NCBI RefSeq assembly: GCF_042477335.2 | Contig: NC_091245.1 | Span: 114,486,501-114,550,500 of the forward strand | Origin: Ovis canadensis | Taxonomy: Eukaryota; Chordata; Mammalia; Artiodactyla; Bovidae | DNA length: 64,000 bases | Reading direction: 5' to 3' | Shown: one piece after another, positions 1 to 11,261 of the stretch | Layout: every line of letters starts with the position of its first letter | Position numbering within the stretch: position 1 is the first letter of the stretch | The notes under the pieces: generated by a model | What the model was told of the DNA's origin: nothing | What the model saw: the letters and a program-made list of their open reading frames with translations, nothing else | Database searches by the model: none | Translations under genes and position numbers: made by a program

Positions 1-367
1 TGTGGAAGTGGACCCTTTGCTCGGACCCTGGGGCATTCTGCATAAATTGAGCAAGACCCACAGCTTCAGAACTGATTCTCCATGCAGTGAGAAATGGATC
101 TTCTATTCTGGGGTCAGCTTGCTCCCACTGTGACAGTGAAAGGGACGAAAAGAAAAACATTCTTTCCTCCCACCCCAACCTCTGTGGCTCAAGAACTGTC
201 TCCTTGCTTAGCTTCCTCCTGGCCAAGGTTCATGAGATTTTGCCTTGGGGTCCATGTGACTGGACCTTGTTATTACTCTGGGATTTTTTTTTTCACCCAA
301 TAAGAATTCCTTGCTATATCACAGTCTGATACACTTACTACAGGATATAACGAGCTACAGTGGAAGC

Positions 368-488
368 CCAAGAATACTGGAGAGGGTAGCCTATCCCTTC
401 TCCAGCAGATCTTCCTGACCCAGGAATCAAACTGGGGTCCCCTGCATTGCAGGAGGGTTCTTCACCAACTGAGCTATCAGGGATTCCC
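368..488 (-). mobile_element. Bov-tA SINE fragment
   Basis: Contains the ruminant Bov-tA landmarks in reverse: the AAGAATACTGGAG block, TCTTCCTGACCCAGG, and the tRNA-derived end GAGCTATCAGGGATTCCC. The Bov-A part is truncated. It lies in intron 6. Confidence 0.75.
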
Positions 489-776
489 AATTGAAGCAGC
501 AATCTTTAGTAAATTTCTAATTTATGAGACCCCCAGAAGGGCAGAGATTTGGCCAAGGTCACACAGCTCTCTGCAGCAGGGACTAGGCTACAACCAGGCG
601 TCTGGCGGCTGGTAGGTGCTCCTACCAACATCTGTCTGGCATGGCTGGCACCTCATCCTGAGGAGGAACTGGGAAAGAGGCTGCCAAGGGGGCTGAAAAT
701 GGGAAGGGAAAGAAAGGTATAAATGCAAATCGCATCTCTGTCAAATTAAGTTATTTTTAATGAAATTACTATTCAT

Positions 777-1046
777 TCGGAGAAGGCAATGGCACCCCAC
801 TCCAGCACTCTTGCCTGGAAAACCCCATGGACAGAGGAGCCTGGTAGGCTGCAGTCCATGGGGTCGCGAAGAGTCGGACACGATTGAGCAACTTCACTTT
901 CACTTTTTACTTTCATGCATTGGAGAAGGAAATGGCAACCCACTCCAGTGTTCTTGCCTGGAGGATCCCAGGGACAGTGAAGCCTGATGGGCTGTCGTCT
1001 ATGGGGGTGCACAGACTCGGACACGACTGAAGCGACTTAGCAGCAG
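777..1046 (+). mobile_element. Bov-A2 SINE
   Basis: Two tandem Bov-A monomers: the first starts GGAGAAGGCAATGGC, the second is at ATTGGAGAAGGAAATGG, and the tail ends GCGACTTAGCAGCAG. It is near full length and lies in intron 6, antisense to OLFML2B. Confidence 0.9.
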
Positions 1047-1289
1047 TGTTATTTTTCCATCAGTATTGATGGTGACTTAATGAACGTTTAAGTCTTTTTG
1101 AAAAAGCCATCAGTGGCCAAGTCCCACTTCCTTTCCTAGTTGCACCCCTTCCCCCCCATCCCCACCCACAGAAACACACACACACACGTTCACGTTTCAC
1201 TGTTCTCAGAGTCATCTTACGGCCATGGAGCGCCCAGGCACAGAACAGGCTATATTCTCTGTTTCTGGAACACACCCTGTTCAGTTAGA

Positions 1290-1560
1290 CCTACCCAGTC
1301 AGAAGACTTTCCTTTTCCACTTAGCAAACTCCTGTTGATCCTTCAAAACTCAGCTCAAAGGATACCTTCTTAGAAAAGCTTTCCCAGCCTTCTTAGCTGC
1401 CAGGCAACCTGCTGCTCCCTCTGCCCCTGTCTCTCCACTCCCCTGTGACGTCATTTATCACACGATGCCATGATGTTCCCATGCTTTCTAAGGCCAGGGG
1501 CTAATGAGATTTGTTCCCTGGGGCTCACTATTTCCCTGATCCGTCCTCTAATACTCTGGG
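1290..1560 (+). mobile_element. L2 LINE remnant
   Basis: Matches the 3' part of L2: phrases such as CAAAACTCAGCTCAAA, then an AAAGCTTTCCCAGCC block, then TCCCTCTGCCCC. Diverged and identified by eye. Confidence 0.55.
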
Positions 1561-1886
1561 ATCCCCCTGCCTACACACACATAAGAATCTCTTGTTAGTT
1601 CATGGCCTGGTAAACATCCTGCAGAAAATGTAGTCATCACCAAACAACCAAATATCCAACACCCATCACAAAGCCTAGTGCACCAGCATTTGACAAATGT
1701 TTATAAAATGGCACATTTTGAATATAGACCCTAGATGTTAAAACTGATCATTGCCCAAGGCATAACTCCACTTGCCTTTCTTTATGAAGTGGTTGGAGCA
1801 TCTGACTCCCCCCTCTCCTTTCAAGCTATTTCCAGGCTCAGCCTTTGACTTGAGCAGGAGACCCAAGCCAGGTGGAGTGGACTCAC

Positions 1887-2438
1887 CTATGACGTTCCGT
1901 ATGTCATCTTCTTCCTCGGGGCTCAGGGTGGGGCCAGGGGGCACGGTGCCCTGCGCGGCAGTAGAGTCTTTCCCTGGTGAGTCTGTCCTGACTGGAGGCG
2001 GAGGCACTGGGGCTGCGTGCGTCGCCTCCACAAACGCATCCTCAGGGGCCACTGACGGAGGAGCTGAGGCTGGTGGTCGCTGGGTGGCTGTGCGGGCCAC
2101 GGTGGTGGCTGGTACCTGAGTAAAAGGTGTAGGGACTGCCTCCCCCATGGGATCTGGAGACGCTGAGGTCGTCGGGAGCGGTGTTGAGAATTGTTCGACT
2201 GAGGCGGAGACTGTAGGGTCAGGGGCGCTGGGAGCTGAGGTGGAGGCCGGCGGCCGGGCGGAGGGCAGGGCTGTGGTCGGAGGGCCAGCACTGGTGGCGC
2301 CAGCATCAGCTGTCACAGCGGCACTGTGCCCGGTGGCTGCTGGCCTCCGGGTGGTGCTGGTCAGCAGCTGGTTGTGTCTCAGAAGCTGATCTTCAATCAG
2401 CAAATCCATTCCGTGTTCACCACTGAAAAATTCGTCTT
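1887..2438 (-). CDS. OLFML2B: OLFML2B exon 6 (Pro/Ser/Thr-rich linker)
   Basis: Encodes the rest of codon 317 and residues 318-500, beginning DEFFSGEHGMDLLIEDQLLR. A long low-complexity linker rich in Ala, Pro, Ser and Thr follows and looks suited to O-glycosylation. The exon ends TLSPEEEDDIRNVI, which in the family lies just before the olfactomedin domain. The acceptor CCCAG ends at 2439 and the donor GTGAGT starts at 1886, phase 1 (ATA G|GT). High GC makes the opposite strand look open too, but no independent evidence supports a plus-strand gene. The exon is unusually long for this gene. Confidence 0.95.
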
Positions 2439-2514
2439 CTGGGAAACAAACACAGGTGCCTTTGTGACTCAGGAGTCAGCACCATGTGGTATGTGGCAGA
2501 TTAATGATACCCTG

Positions 2515-2619
2515 ATTTATTATTTTTTTATTTTTTAAATTAATTAATTAATTTTAATTGGGGATGATTACTTTACAATATTGTGATGGCTTTTGCCACC
2601 CATCATGAACCGGCCATAG
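2515..2619 (-). mobile_element. 5'-truncated L1 3' end
   Basis: About 105 bp of ruminant L1 3' UTR in reverse (T-rich tail, TTAATTGGGGATGATTACTTTACAATATTGTG). It is flanked by a perfect 9-bp duplication GATACCCTG (2506-2514 and 2620-2628). It lies in intron 5, just upstream of exon 6. Confidence 0.8.
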
Positions 2620-2784
2620 GATACCCTGTTTCAAAGTGGAGCCCAGGTGGGATCTAGAAGAAGAAGGTGACAGGAGCACATATGGAAGCATTTCCTGGAG
2701 GGTCTCTCTGAACAGTCTGCCTCCACCCACCACCCAGGGACCACAGCCAAGGGCTACAAAACCTGGGAGGAAGTTAGTCACTCA

Positions 2785-3245
2785 CTCAGTAGTTATCAAT
2801 GGAGCACGTACAGCAGCGAGCCTTCACGGAGCTTCTGTCTAATGGTGGAGACGCCAAACATTAGACAGACTGTCTCCTTGAAGGTGTTACGAGGAAAGGT
2901 CTAGTAGGGTGAGCGGAAGTGGGGGGATGGGAAACTTGCAGTCATGGATAAGTGGTCAAGATGAGACTCAGTGGGATGGGGAGAGGAGCAGAGGCTTGAA
3001 GGAGTGCGGGGGGTAACCAAGCAGGTGACGGGGGAGGAGTATTCTAGGGAGAAACAGCAGCAGCGCAAAGGCCCTGGGGCCGGAACACAGCTGCTGAGGC
3101 TGAGGAGCAGTGAGGTGGGCAGAGGTCAGAGGGAACACAGCCAGGTCATGGAGGGCTTGGCTGCTGTGTTTGGACTTCAGTTTTTATCCTGCGTGAAATG
3201 GGGGAGTCTTCAGGGTTTTGAGCAGAAAAGGAATACTAAGATGGA
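2785..3245 (-). mobile_element. L2 LINE remnant
   Basis: Reverse-oriented L2 sequence: GCAGCGCAAAGGCCCTGGGG, then GGTCATGGAGGGCTTGG, then TTTTGAGCAGAAAAGG. Lies in intron 5. Confidence 0.6.
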
Positions 3246-3420
3246 GTGTTTTCTTAGGACACAAAGAGGTCTAACCACAAAAGACATAATTGGTCAACTG
3301 GATTTTATCTGCTCATCAAAAACATCATTAAAGAACTAAAGATACAAGCCATGGGCAGAATAAAATATTAGTATCTGCAATACAAAGGATTTGTCCCAGA
3401 ATATAAAAACCCCACAAATC

Positions 3421-3536
3421 CATTATTTATTTTGGCCATGTTGAGTGGCTTGTGGGATCTCCATTCCTTGACAAGGGATTGAACCTGGGCCACAGGAGTG
3501 AACGCTCCAAATCCTAACCACTAGACCACCAGGGAA
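3421..3536 (-). mobile_element. CHR-type tRNA-Glu SINE
   Basis: Ends in the diagnostic CTAACCACTAGACCACCAGG followed by GAACCCC. Flanked by an 11-bp duplication CCCCACAAATC (3410-3420 and 3537-3547), so the insertion boundaries are clear. The last CCCC may also belong to the SINE head. Confidence 0.85.
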
Positions 3537-4256
3537 CCCCACAAATCAATAAATTAAAATGTTACACAGTTAAAAATGGGCAAACTGATTATGCCAGCGA
3601 CTAGGGGAGCAGAATCTATCAGGAGGCAGCTGAGGGGGACCGGATGGGAGGAAGCAGCATAGCAGGGAGAGGGAAGAGCTGGGCCTCCTGGGTGCTGGGC
3701 AGGGACAGATAGACGAAAAGGAGGGGCCGGTGGCAGGGAAGAGCCCAGGAAGAGGAAGTGTAGGGGAAACAAGATGAAGATGAGGTGAAAAGGAGTATCT
3801 ATTTTCTGTGAAAGAGTGAGAAGGAAAGAGTGAAAGGGTAGGTGCTACAGTCTCGGTCAGGAAGCCCAGGGTCCCCCGAGAAAGAGCAGGCGGGAGAGGC
3901 CACTGTGTGTCTCTGAGTGGGTCACCCCTCCATGCCTCAGTGTGTGCATTTGAGAACGGGGGCACTGAGGCCCCTTCCGGCTCAGCCACACTCCGCCTTG
4001 TGGTCCTCTGCAGGCCCAGAGAAGGCAAGTGACTTGCCCCAGGGTGCTCAGCAAGCTGTGAGGAAAGGCAGGAAGGACTCTGGATAATTTGTAACTGCAG
4101 GTAATTCTCAGGTAACCAGGCTGGCTCTGCGGGGCCACAGTAGTAACCAAACTGCCGAAGGCGGGTGTGGCTCGCGGGAAATGCCCCTCCAGAGTCCAAA
4201 TGGTGACTCCCTCCCTGCCCTGCCTCTGGGGGGCCGCCCTGCTGACCCCAACTCAC

Positions 4257-4482
4257 GATGCTCTTCGATGTCATTCTCTTCCTCAGGGTCCTTGGCTTTG
4301 TAGTAGGTGATGCCCCGGATTACGGTGGGCCTGGAGGCTGGCCGGCCCCTCAGGTGGACCTGTCTCTGCAGGGGTCGCTGTGGCTTCACCACCTCTGGCG
4401 GAGCCAGTGGCCGCGTCTGCAGGAGCTTGATGGATTTGATCTGTTGGGACACGGTTTCTTCCTGCAGAAACCTCTCTTCATA
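4257..4482 (-). CDS. OLFML2B: OLFML2B exon 5 (basic segment)
   Basis: Encodes residues 242-316 plus the first base of codon 317, from [14 protein letters not shown] to EENDIEEH. It contains an arginine/glutamine-rich stretch ([17 protein letters not shown]), then [11 protein letters not shown], then an acidic end. The acceptor GCAG ends at 4483. The donor GTGAGT starts at 4256 after CATC, so the final C is completed by AA of exon 6 to make glutamine 317. The open frame past 4257 is intron. Confidence 0.95.
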
Positions 4483-4599
4483 CTGCTCCTCAGAGGGGAC
4501 ACAAGGGAAGGTCAGGCTACTGGTCAGACAGGCAGGGGTCAGGCAGAGGCAATGCTAGAGTCAAGGCCATCCTAGTCACAACAGCTAATCCTAAAAGCA

Positions 4600-5085
4600 C
4601 TTCCTAAGCCAGGCACTGTTCATCTTCTTGTCAGCCCCATCAGGGATGAACCATTTTTAATCATTCCCATTTACAAATTGGAAAACTGAGGCACAGGGAG
4701 GTTACGTAAATCACCCAAGGTCCCACAGCAGGTAAGTGGTAGAGGCAGGATTTGAACCCAGGCAATGGCACCCACTCCAGTACTCTTGCCTGGAAAACCC
4801 CACGGACAGAGGAGCCTGGTGGGCTGCAGTCCATGGGGTCGCGAAGAGTCGGACACAACTGAGCGACTTCCCTTTCACTTTTCACTTTCCTGCATTGGAG
4901 AAGGAAATGGCAGCCCACTCCAGTGTTCCTGCCTGGAGAATCCCAGGGATGGCAGAGCCTGGTGGGCTGCCGTCTGTGGGGTTGCACAGAGTCGGACACG
5001 ACTGAAGCGACTTAGCAGCAGCAGCAGCAGCAGTCTGACTCTAGACTCTGACTTTAACCTCCATGCTATACTTCCCAGAGAGTGC
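4600..5085 (-). mobile_element. MIR SINE interrupted by Bov-A2
   Basis: The left half runs through GGAAAACTGAGGCACAGGG and GGATTTGAACCCAGGCA. The right half resumes after the Bov-A2 copy with TCTGACTCTAGACTCTGAC. Together they reconstruct one ancient MIR, split in intron 4 by a younger ruminant insertion. Confidence 0.75.
4762..5032 (+). mobile_element. Bov-A2 SINE nested in MIR
   Basis: Two Bov-A monomers ending in a (CAG)n tail. It interrupts the MIR at GAACCCAGGCA/TCTGACTC. Lies in intron 4, antisense to the gene. Confidence 0.9.
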
Positions 5086-5175
5086 AGCTGTCCTCTCAGC
5101 TCTGGCCTAGAGATGCTGGGTGCCTCAGATCTCATGCAGTTGTTGTAATGAAATCTATGTGGTTGGAACATGAAG

Positions 5176-5380
5176 TGTGTTAGTCATGCAGTCGTGTCTG
5201 ACTCTTTGTGACCCCATAAACTGTAGCCTGCCAGGCTTTTCTGTCCATGGGATTTTCCAGGCAAGATTACTAGAGTGGGTTGCCATTCCCTTTTCCAGGG
5301 GATCTTCCCGACCCAGGGATGGAACCTGGGTCTCCTTCATTGTAGGCAGATTCCTTACCATCTGAGCCACCAGCGAATCC
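5176..5380 (-). mobile_element. Bov-tA SINE
   Basis: Full-length style copy in reverse: GTTAGTCATGCAGTCGTG at its 3' end, GGATCTTCCCGACCCAGG, and the tRNA-derived head CCATCTGAGCCACCAGCG. Confidence 0.88.
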
Positions 5381-5429
5381 TGGCATAAGAAGGCTGAGGG
5401 CTAAGATGCACACCTCAGGATAAGGCATG

Positions 5430-5770
5430 ACTGCTTTTCCTTGTGCTGTTGGAACAAACTGCCCCAAGCCCTCCCTAATGCAGAATAAAGTCCAAAGTCC
5501 TTGACCTGGCACTGAGAACTCAAAGTGACTTGACCCAGCTCAGCCTTCTTCTCTCTTGCTCCACCCCCAGGCTCCCCACCCTTGGTATTCCAGGCACTTG
5601 GGTGACTCCTGAACTGCTTGGCTCTCCCAAACTGCTGGGTCTTTGCTCAGATTGTTTTCTCTGTCTGGAAGGCCACTCCCCTCCCCCCATATAGCCATTT
5701 ATTGAAATCTACCCACTTTTTAAGGCCTGGTTAAAATCTCAGGACCCCAAGGAAATACTCCCAAACCTTT
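5430..5770 (+). mobile_element. L2 LINE remnant
   Basis: Reads as the L2 3' region: AGTCCAAAGTCCTTGACCTG, then TTGCTCAGATTGTTTTCTCT, then GGCCTGGTTAAAATCTCAGG. Directly follows the Bov-tA copy. Confidence 0.6.
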
Positions 5771-7438
5771 TCATTTAGAATTAATCTTTCCCAATCCTTA
5801 CTTTGCAGCAGAAACTTCTAAGTGACTATCCAAACACCCTGCTTCCTTTTCCTAACTTAATGAGAAACTGGTTTTGTGGGAGTGGTCCTGGGACTAAGTT
5901 CTGGCTGTTAAAGTAGAAGTAGAAGTTGGTGGGAAGAGCTTTTGGAAAAGTTCCTTAAAACATGGGGCTGACTCAGCTGGAAGACATCGTTTGCACTTTT
6001 CCTCATTTCTTTAGCCAGGAGAATGTGGGCAGGATGGCTGGAGCTGAGCAGTCATCTTGTGACCACGAGGGGATTTTTCAAGATGGACATCACTGATGAC
6101 ATCTCACAGCTAACTATACCAGCCCTGGGCCACCTGCCTCCAGAACTCTTTTACATAACAGAACAACAAACCCCTATATTGTTTAATGCACAATATTTTG
6201 GTCTCTTACTCAAAGCTGAACACAACTCCTAATGGATAAAACTCTATAGTATTATAACACCTCTCCCATCCCACCTTCCACAGGAATTTCTTAAGAACAT
6301 TGTCTCTATAAACTATGAGCAATTGGAAGAGCAGAGGCAATCTCTTGTCCATCTCTGATTCCCCTGGATATATGTACCTTAATATTTGTTAAACTGAATT
6401 TCTGAATCATAACAAATCCCAAAGAACTGTCTACACTTGTGACTGCCACTGGGATTTTTGTCAAATCAAATGATGCTTTAAAGTAGGTAGCCTATGACCT
6501 GGGCATCACGATGGTACCAAAAAAAGGCCTCTGCGATGATTATGGTCACACAGAAGGACCGTCCTGTCCATTCATCCTGGGCTCTGACCTCTTGCATCCA
6601 CAGTGCGGCAGAGTCCCTGGGCACTGCCTTGGTCCATCCAGTCATAGTCCCTCACCCAGGATCACAACGGCCCATTTTTGAAAACAAACGGGCTTGGGCA
6701 CAGGGCCTGTGAGCTGGCTGTGCTCCAGTACAGAGCCACCAGACAGGGCCAGTGGCTCCATCAGTAAAGCAAGCATGGACCACGGGAGGTGTGGCCCACC
6801 TCTGCTCTCATGAGGACTTTGAACGGCTGAATTATGAAGAGGTCACTCTTTGTAGTCACCTACGCCCTGAAAGCTCCTCTTCTTGCCAGGAGGAGGTGGG
6901 TGAGCTCCCTTAAATCCTCGGTGAAATCTGCCCAGAGAGCAGAGCCCACTTGGAAACAAAACCTCTGTCCCTTTGATGCTCAGTCCTGAGAGGCAGAGCA
7001 GGACCTTTGAGCTCCCTGAACGTCAGCTGTCAGGGATCCAGCTGTCAAGACAACTTTTTCATTCTGCCTAGGAAGAAGCAAATCAGATTCTTGTTCTGAC
7101 CTTTAAAATCTGGCCTGGAGAAAATCTGGAGTCCTCATTCCCCACCACACCCTGGGTCTGTACTGGTTTTCCCATGACAAAAGACTTTATCCAGATGGCA
7201 CTGCAGACAGGGAAGCTCCTAAACATGTGTTCTTCACTCCCCATGCTGACCCACTCCTGGAGAACAGGGGACACTTTCCAGCAGCCTCCCCTTGCCGGGG
7301 CCAGAGAGCTGCCCAGAAGAAGCAGGCAGACTTGTGCCCTGGGCAGCCCTCACTCCCGCTAACTGCCCCTCCCCCACTGCCCATGGTTTGCTGGGGAGGT
7401 GATCGCCACTAGAAGTGCAGGGAATACTTGGCTGCTGG
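5771..7438. other. OLFML2B: Intron 4 sequence, nothing recognised
   Basis: I see no exon, RNA gene or confident repeat here. The open frames on both strands are short and carry no recognisable domain. Confidence 0.5.
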
Positions 7439-7439
7439 T

Positions 7440-7590
7440 GGTGGCATTTTACTGAACAACTATTATGGGCAGACGTGTCCCTTCATATTCCTTTTAATCC
7501 GTAAAACAATGAGGCAAGATAGATACTATTATCCACGTTTTACAGATGAGTAAAGAGAGGTTCAGAATCATTCAGCAGTCTGGTTGATGG
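7440..7590 (-). mobile_element. MIR SINE remnant
   Basis: Contains the reverse MIR core ATCCACGTTTTACAGATGAG followed by AAAGAGAGGTTCAGAATC. Confidence 0.65.
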
Positions 7591-7626
7591 GTAGTCAATT
7601 AAGTGAGAGAGCACTTATTAAGTCAT

Positions 7627-7754
7627 GTATGTGCACGCTAAGTCACTTCAGTCATGTCTGACTCTGCAACCCTATTGGACGGTAGCCCTCCTGGCTCCTC
7701 TGTCCGTGGGATTCTCCAGGCAAGAATACTGGAGTGGGTTGCCATTTCCTGCTC
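7627..7754 (-). mobile_element. Bov-A monomer SINE with intact target-site duplication
   Basis: A single Bov-A unit in reverse (CTAAGTCACTTCAGTCATG to GGGTTGCCATTTCC). It is flanked by a perfect 13-bp duplication CTTATTAAGTCAT (7614-7626 and 7755-7767). Confidence 0.9.
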
Positions 7755-7767
7755 CTTATTAAGTCAT

Positions 7768-9955
7768 AAGGCTATTAAATAACCCAGGGCTGCCTGCCTT
7801 CAGAGCCTGTGATCCACCTTGATATAGCTACACTGTGCTCAGCTGTCACCACAGGACTAACTCATCTGCCATCCAAAAAGTCCTCAGGGCCGTGGTCTGG
7901 CTGGTGTCCATAAGACTTGGGGATTCCTCATTTCCCATAGGAAAGAGCTGCCTGGGAGGCTGACAAGAGGCCCCAGTCCTCAACTCAGACGCCACAGGCC
8001 ATCTAATTGCCAGACCTTGGTTTCCCTCTGCATTGCAAAAGCAAGTTGTCATTTCTTCGTGGCAAACCCCAGGAACTGTCTCTAATTCCAGACTTTTAGG
8101 GATGAGCGGGAACTGCAGTTCCCTCTCCCAGCCAAGGAGATGGAGCAAGACCGTGGACAGCCTCTGCCAGAGAACATATAATTTCCTTGGATTCGCTGGC
8201 GACAGGCTGCACGGGGCGGCAGCAGCCCCCAAGTTTTGGTTTCCTCTCTCTGTTAAACTGTTGTATGACTTCAACTCCTGGTGTCCCATGTTTCCAATCC
8301 CACCCTGACCTCTCCACCCAGCCCCCAGAGCCCCCTACCAACCCTCCAGGCATGGACCTTCTTGGAAAGACACCTCCAACAAAGTGCCATTCACCATTCC
8401 AAAAAACCCTGACATAGTCCATAAAAACCTTGAAAATAACAACCAAACCCAGACACCCCTCTTTACCCCCTTTTCAACACGGGGCTCACTAAAGAGACAG
8501 GAAAAGGGAGAGGAAGATTCTAGCCTCGTCTCCTTCACCTTGCCCCTCTTTCTGGTCCTGCCCTGGCCCTGGCTACCCCCACCACTACCCTGGTTTGGGT
8601 GGATTGTGCTAACCTCAGCAGTGTGTGAATGGGGATTTCAGGAAGGAGCAAGGTTTGCTGAGGAAGGAGAAAAAGAGTTTGGTGTGTTTGATTTGGTTTG
8701 CTGTTTACCCTCAGGAAATCTGAGCTGGGCTCCTGAACATACCACATAATGTGTCATCAAGACAACTGATGGAATTCTCAAGCTCAGCCGACTGGGAAAT
8801 TGGAGCCAGAGAGGACTGAAGTCAGGGAGCGCCTGATTCCACTGAGCGGCTGGACCGGCAGATGATGCCACACGGGTGGTGATAGGAGCCACTGGGCCCC
8901 AGGTCTGATGAACCCAGGGCGCCTCCAGTTTCCGTTAAAGTGCAAATGTCCTCTGGCTCTTTGGTTTACAAGTTCAGACTTGCTCAGGGGTGACCCACCA
9001 AGCAGACTAAACATACGCTCAGTCACTGGCGTGTCGAGAACACCCAAAAATGAGAATAAAAATAATTTTTGAAGATATATGATATTTCCAAAAACCATCA
9101 ATGGAGTCATCATGGGCTAAGCCAGAAAATTACTGGCCTTCCTTATACTTATATTCTGGTTTGGAAATGGGTTTATTTCAAGTTACAAATTGGGCGGGGT
9201 GCAGGCACCAGACCCTCTTCAGGGCCTCTTGTCTCCAAAGTCCTAATCTGCCTGCTCTTCTGCCTTTGGAACACATGCCCGAGGTTCCCCAAACCCACAG
9301 CTGCTGCCTGCTTGGCACCACTTGGGGGAATTTCTTTGCTCAAGAGTTCCAAGCCCACAGGCCTAACCTTACTTCCTCTCTTACCCTGATTCTTAACAAC
9401 CAAGGCAACAAATCCTTTGCAGCTACACTTCCCAGCCCATTTCAATGTCACAGCACATAGAGCCACAAGTTCAGGGGTCTGCTGTCACTGTCCCAGACCC
9501 TCTCAACCCACACCCTGCCCGCCTGCCCCAGGCTGAGGGGATCCCGCAATGGGTCACCTGAAATCCACTCTCTGCTGTCCACCAGCAACCCGTGGCCCAG
9601 GAAAAGTAAGCATGACGTTTCTTAGCTGTCGCTATTCCATGTTTGCCAGGGACCCTTTTTATAACACTTTATCCAGACCTGCCTTGCTGATAGCATCCAC
9701 ACTCTGCAAGTCCTGCTACCACAATTTACCTGTTTCCTCTTTCGTTATTTTAGGGGTAGCTCCGGTTTCACAGGCAGCAATTTAGGAGATAACACATAAA
9801 TAATAATATATATAACTGTTGGCACATAATATAACTTGGTAAGCAGAGCCAAAAGAAACAGGTATCAGATGGGGAGGTATTTTTAAGCAAATAGGCTCTT
9901 TGGCATCACCCAAATCACATTAGGTAGTGTTTCATTTCATCGCACCAACCCAGAC
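7768..9955. other. OLFML2B: Intron 4 sequence, nothing recognised
   Basis: No supported gene or confident repeat. Overlapping open frames on both strands (up to 147 codons) show no domain and no splice pattern linking them. Confidence 0.5.
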
Positions 9956-9959
9956 ACTG

Positions 9960-10530
9960 CTGAGTGGGAAGAGGCAGAGACTTGAGACCCCTGTCACCAC
10001 TTCCCGGCTGAGCCATGGGGACCGTTCCTGGATCTGCTTCCTTTTCTGCAAAGTGAGGGTACTGATGTCGGCCTCAGCTGCCTTCCAGAGCTGGGGTGAG
10101 GACCATGTGGTGTGATGGATGATGAAAGTACTAGTACATCACAAAGTCCCTTACAAATAGGGAGGACCACACAGCTGACTGCTTCCAAACTGGGACTCTT
10201 CTGAGAGTGACAGGAGTTATTAGTGATCATGCCGGGACAGCAGGAGTAAACTAGGATGGTCCCAGACAAGCCACCTAACTTATAAATGCAAGGGATGTTC
10301 AAAACGGCAGAATGAAGTATAATACAAAGAGGGCCCGATTCTCAGGAGACCCAGATCTGAGTGCTGGCTTCAACACTGGCTGAACCTCTCAGGGCTTCAG
10401 TGTAAAGTGCGACGGGGTCCACTTCTGCCCCGTCAGACCGATGGGATGGTTGAGTAGATGGAATGAGACCATGCCCGTGGGAGGCTGGAGCCCGAAGGCT
10501 CCATGCACCTGCGAGGGGGTAGGCATACAC
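9960..10530 (+). mobile_element. Possible MIR remnants flanking OLFML2B exon 4 side
   Basis: Segments resembling MIR (CTGCTTCCTTTTCTGCAAAG near 10035, and AACCTCTCAGGGCTTCAGTG near 10383) are consistent with one or two old MIR copies. Heavily diverged. Confidence 0.4.
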
Positions 10531-10576
10531 TTTCCGGAGGGCTATGGTCAGAGCCCCCCAGAGGCTGGGGCTGTAC

Positions 10577-10753
10577 CTCGGGGTGGGTGTAGGCTGCAGC
10601 CGCGTCCCTCTGCAGGGCCGAGCGGATGTCCGGAATGCTGTCCAGGATGTTCTTGGAGCAGTTCTCTTTGCCTCGCTTGTTCATCTCAGTTCGAATTTCT
10701 TCCACGTCCTCTCTGATCTGCTCATTTTCCTTGGTGAGGTTTTTAGATATTTC
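10577..10753 (-). CDS. OLFML2B: OLFML2B exon 4 (coiled coil continuation)
   Basis: Encodes residues 183-241, from [16 protein letters not shown] to AAAAYTHPE. It is strongly charged with a heptad-like pattern, continuing the coiled coil of exon 3. NLT at residues 187-189 is a potential N-glycosylation site, and C214 could take part in inter-chain disulfide bonding. The acceptor CTAG ends at 10754 and the donor GTACAG starts at 10576, phase 0 at both ends. Intron 4 is 6,094 bp. Confidence 0.95.
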
Positions 10754-11261
10754 CTAGCAAGAGAGAAAATTTTTAAAAGGGAGTTGTTTAAAGTGCTCTG
10801 AGGACAAGCAGGAGGGAGCTGGCAGCCACCTCCTGCTCAGAGCCCAGAGACTCAACAGGCAGGTTGAGAAACCAACCAGAAACCACAGGGACCCTCGGGA
10901 GTGTCCAGCCCTGTGTTGAGGACCGGTGCTAGGACTCAGGTGGCATCTCCAGGGCAGCTTGGCTCCAGTGTGTCCACGACTGGAAATGCTTCCCAATACC
11001 ACCACGGCTTTCCTAATAATAATACTGTCGTGTCCCCGAGCTACTGGGACACCTGCTATTTTTCCATCCTGTGTACACAGTATGCTCCTACCAGTGATGA
11101 GTAACATTACAGAAGAATTCCATCTGCTTGCATCCCCCCACATGTGGACCAATGGCTCAATTAATGAAAGAAGGATTTTCGAGGCAATTTTAAAAGAGGT
11201 GGTCAAAGAAATCTACTTAATCTGCTTTTCTAATAAGCACAAACTATTCTTTTGAGCACTT

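Noticed and set aside
1-1886. OLFML2B exon 7 (start of olfactomedin domain)
   Set aside because: No minus-strand frame in this stretch resembles the olfactomedin domain; it should lie beyond the left edge.
1772-2389. Open plus-strand frames opposite OLFML2B exon 6
   Set aside because: Mirror of a GC-rich coding exon; the minus strand has family similarity and splice sites, the plus strand has neither.
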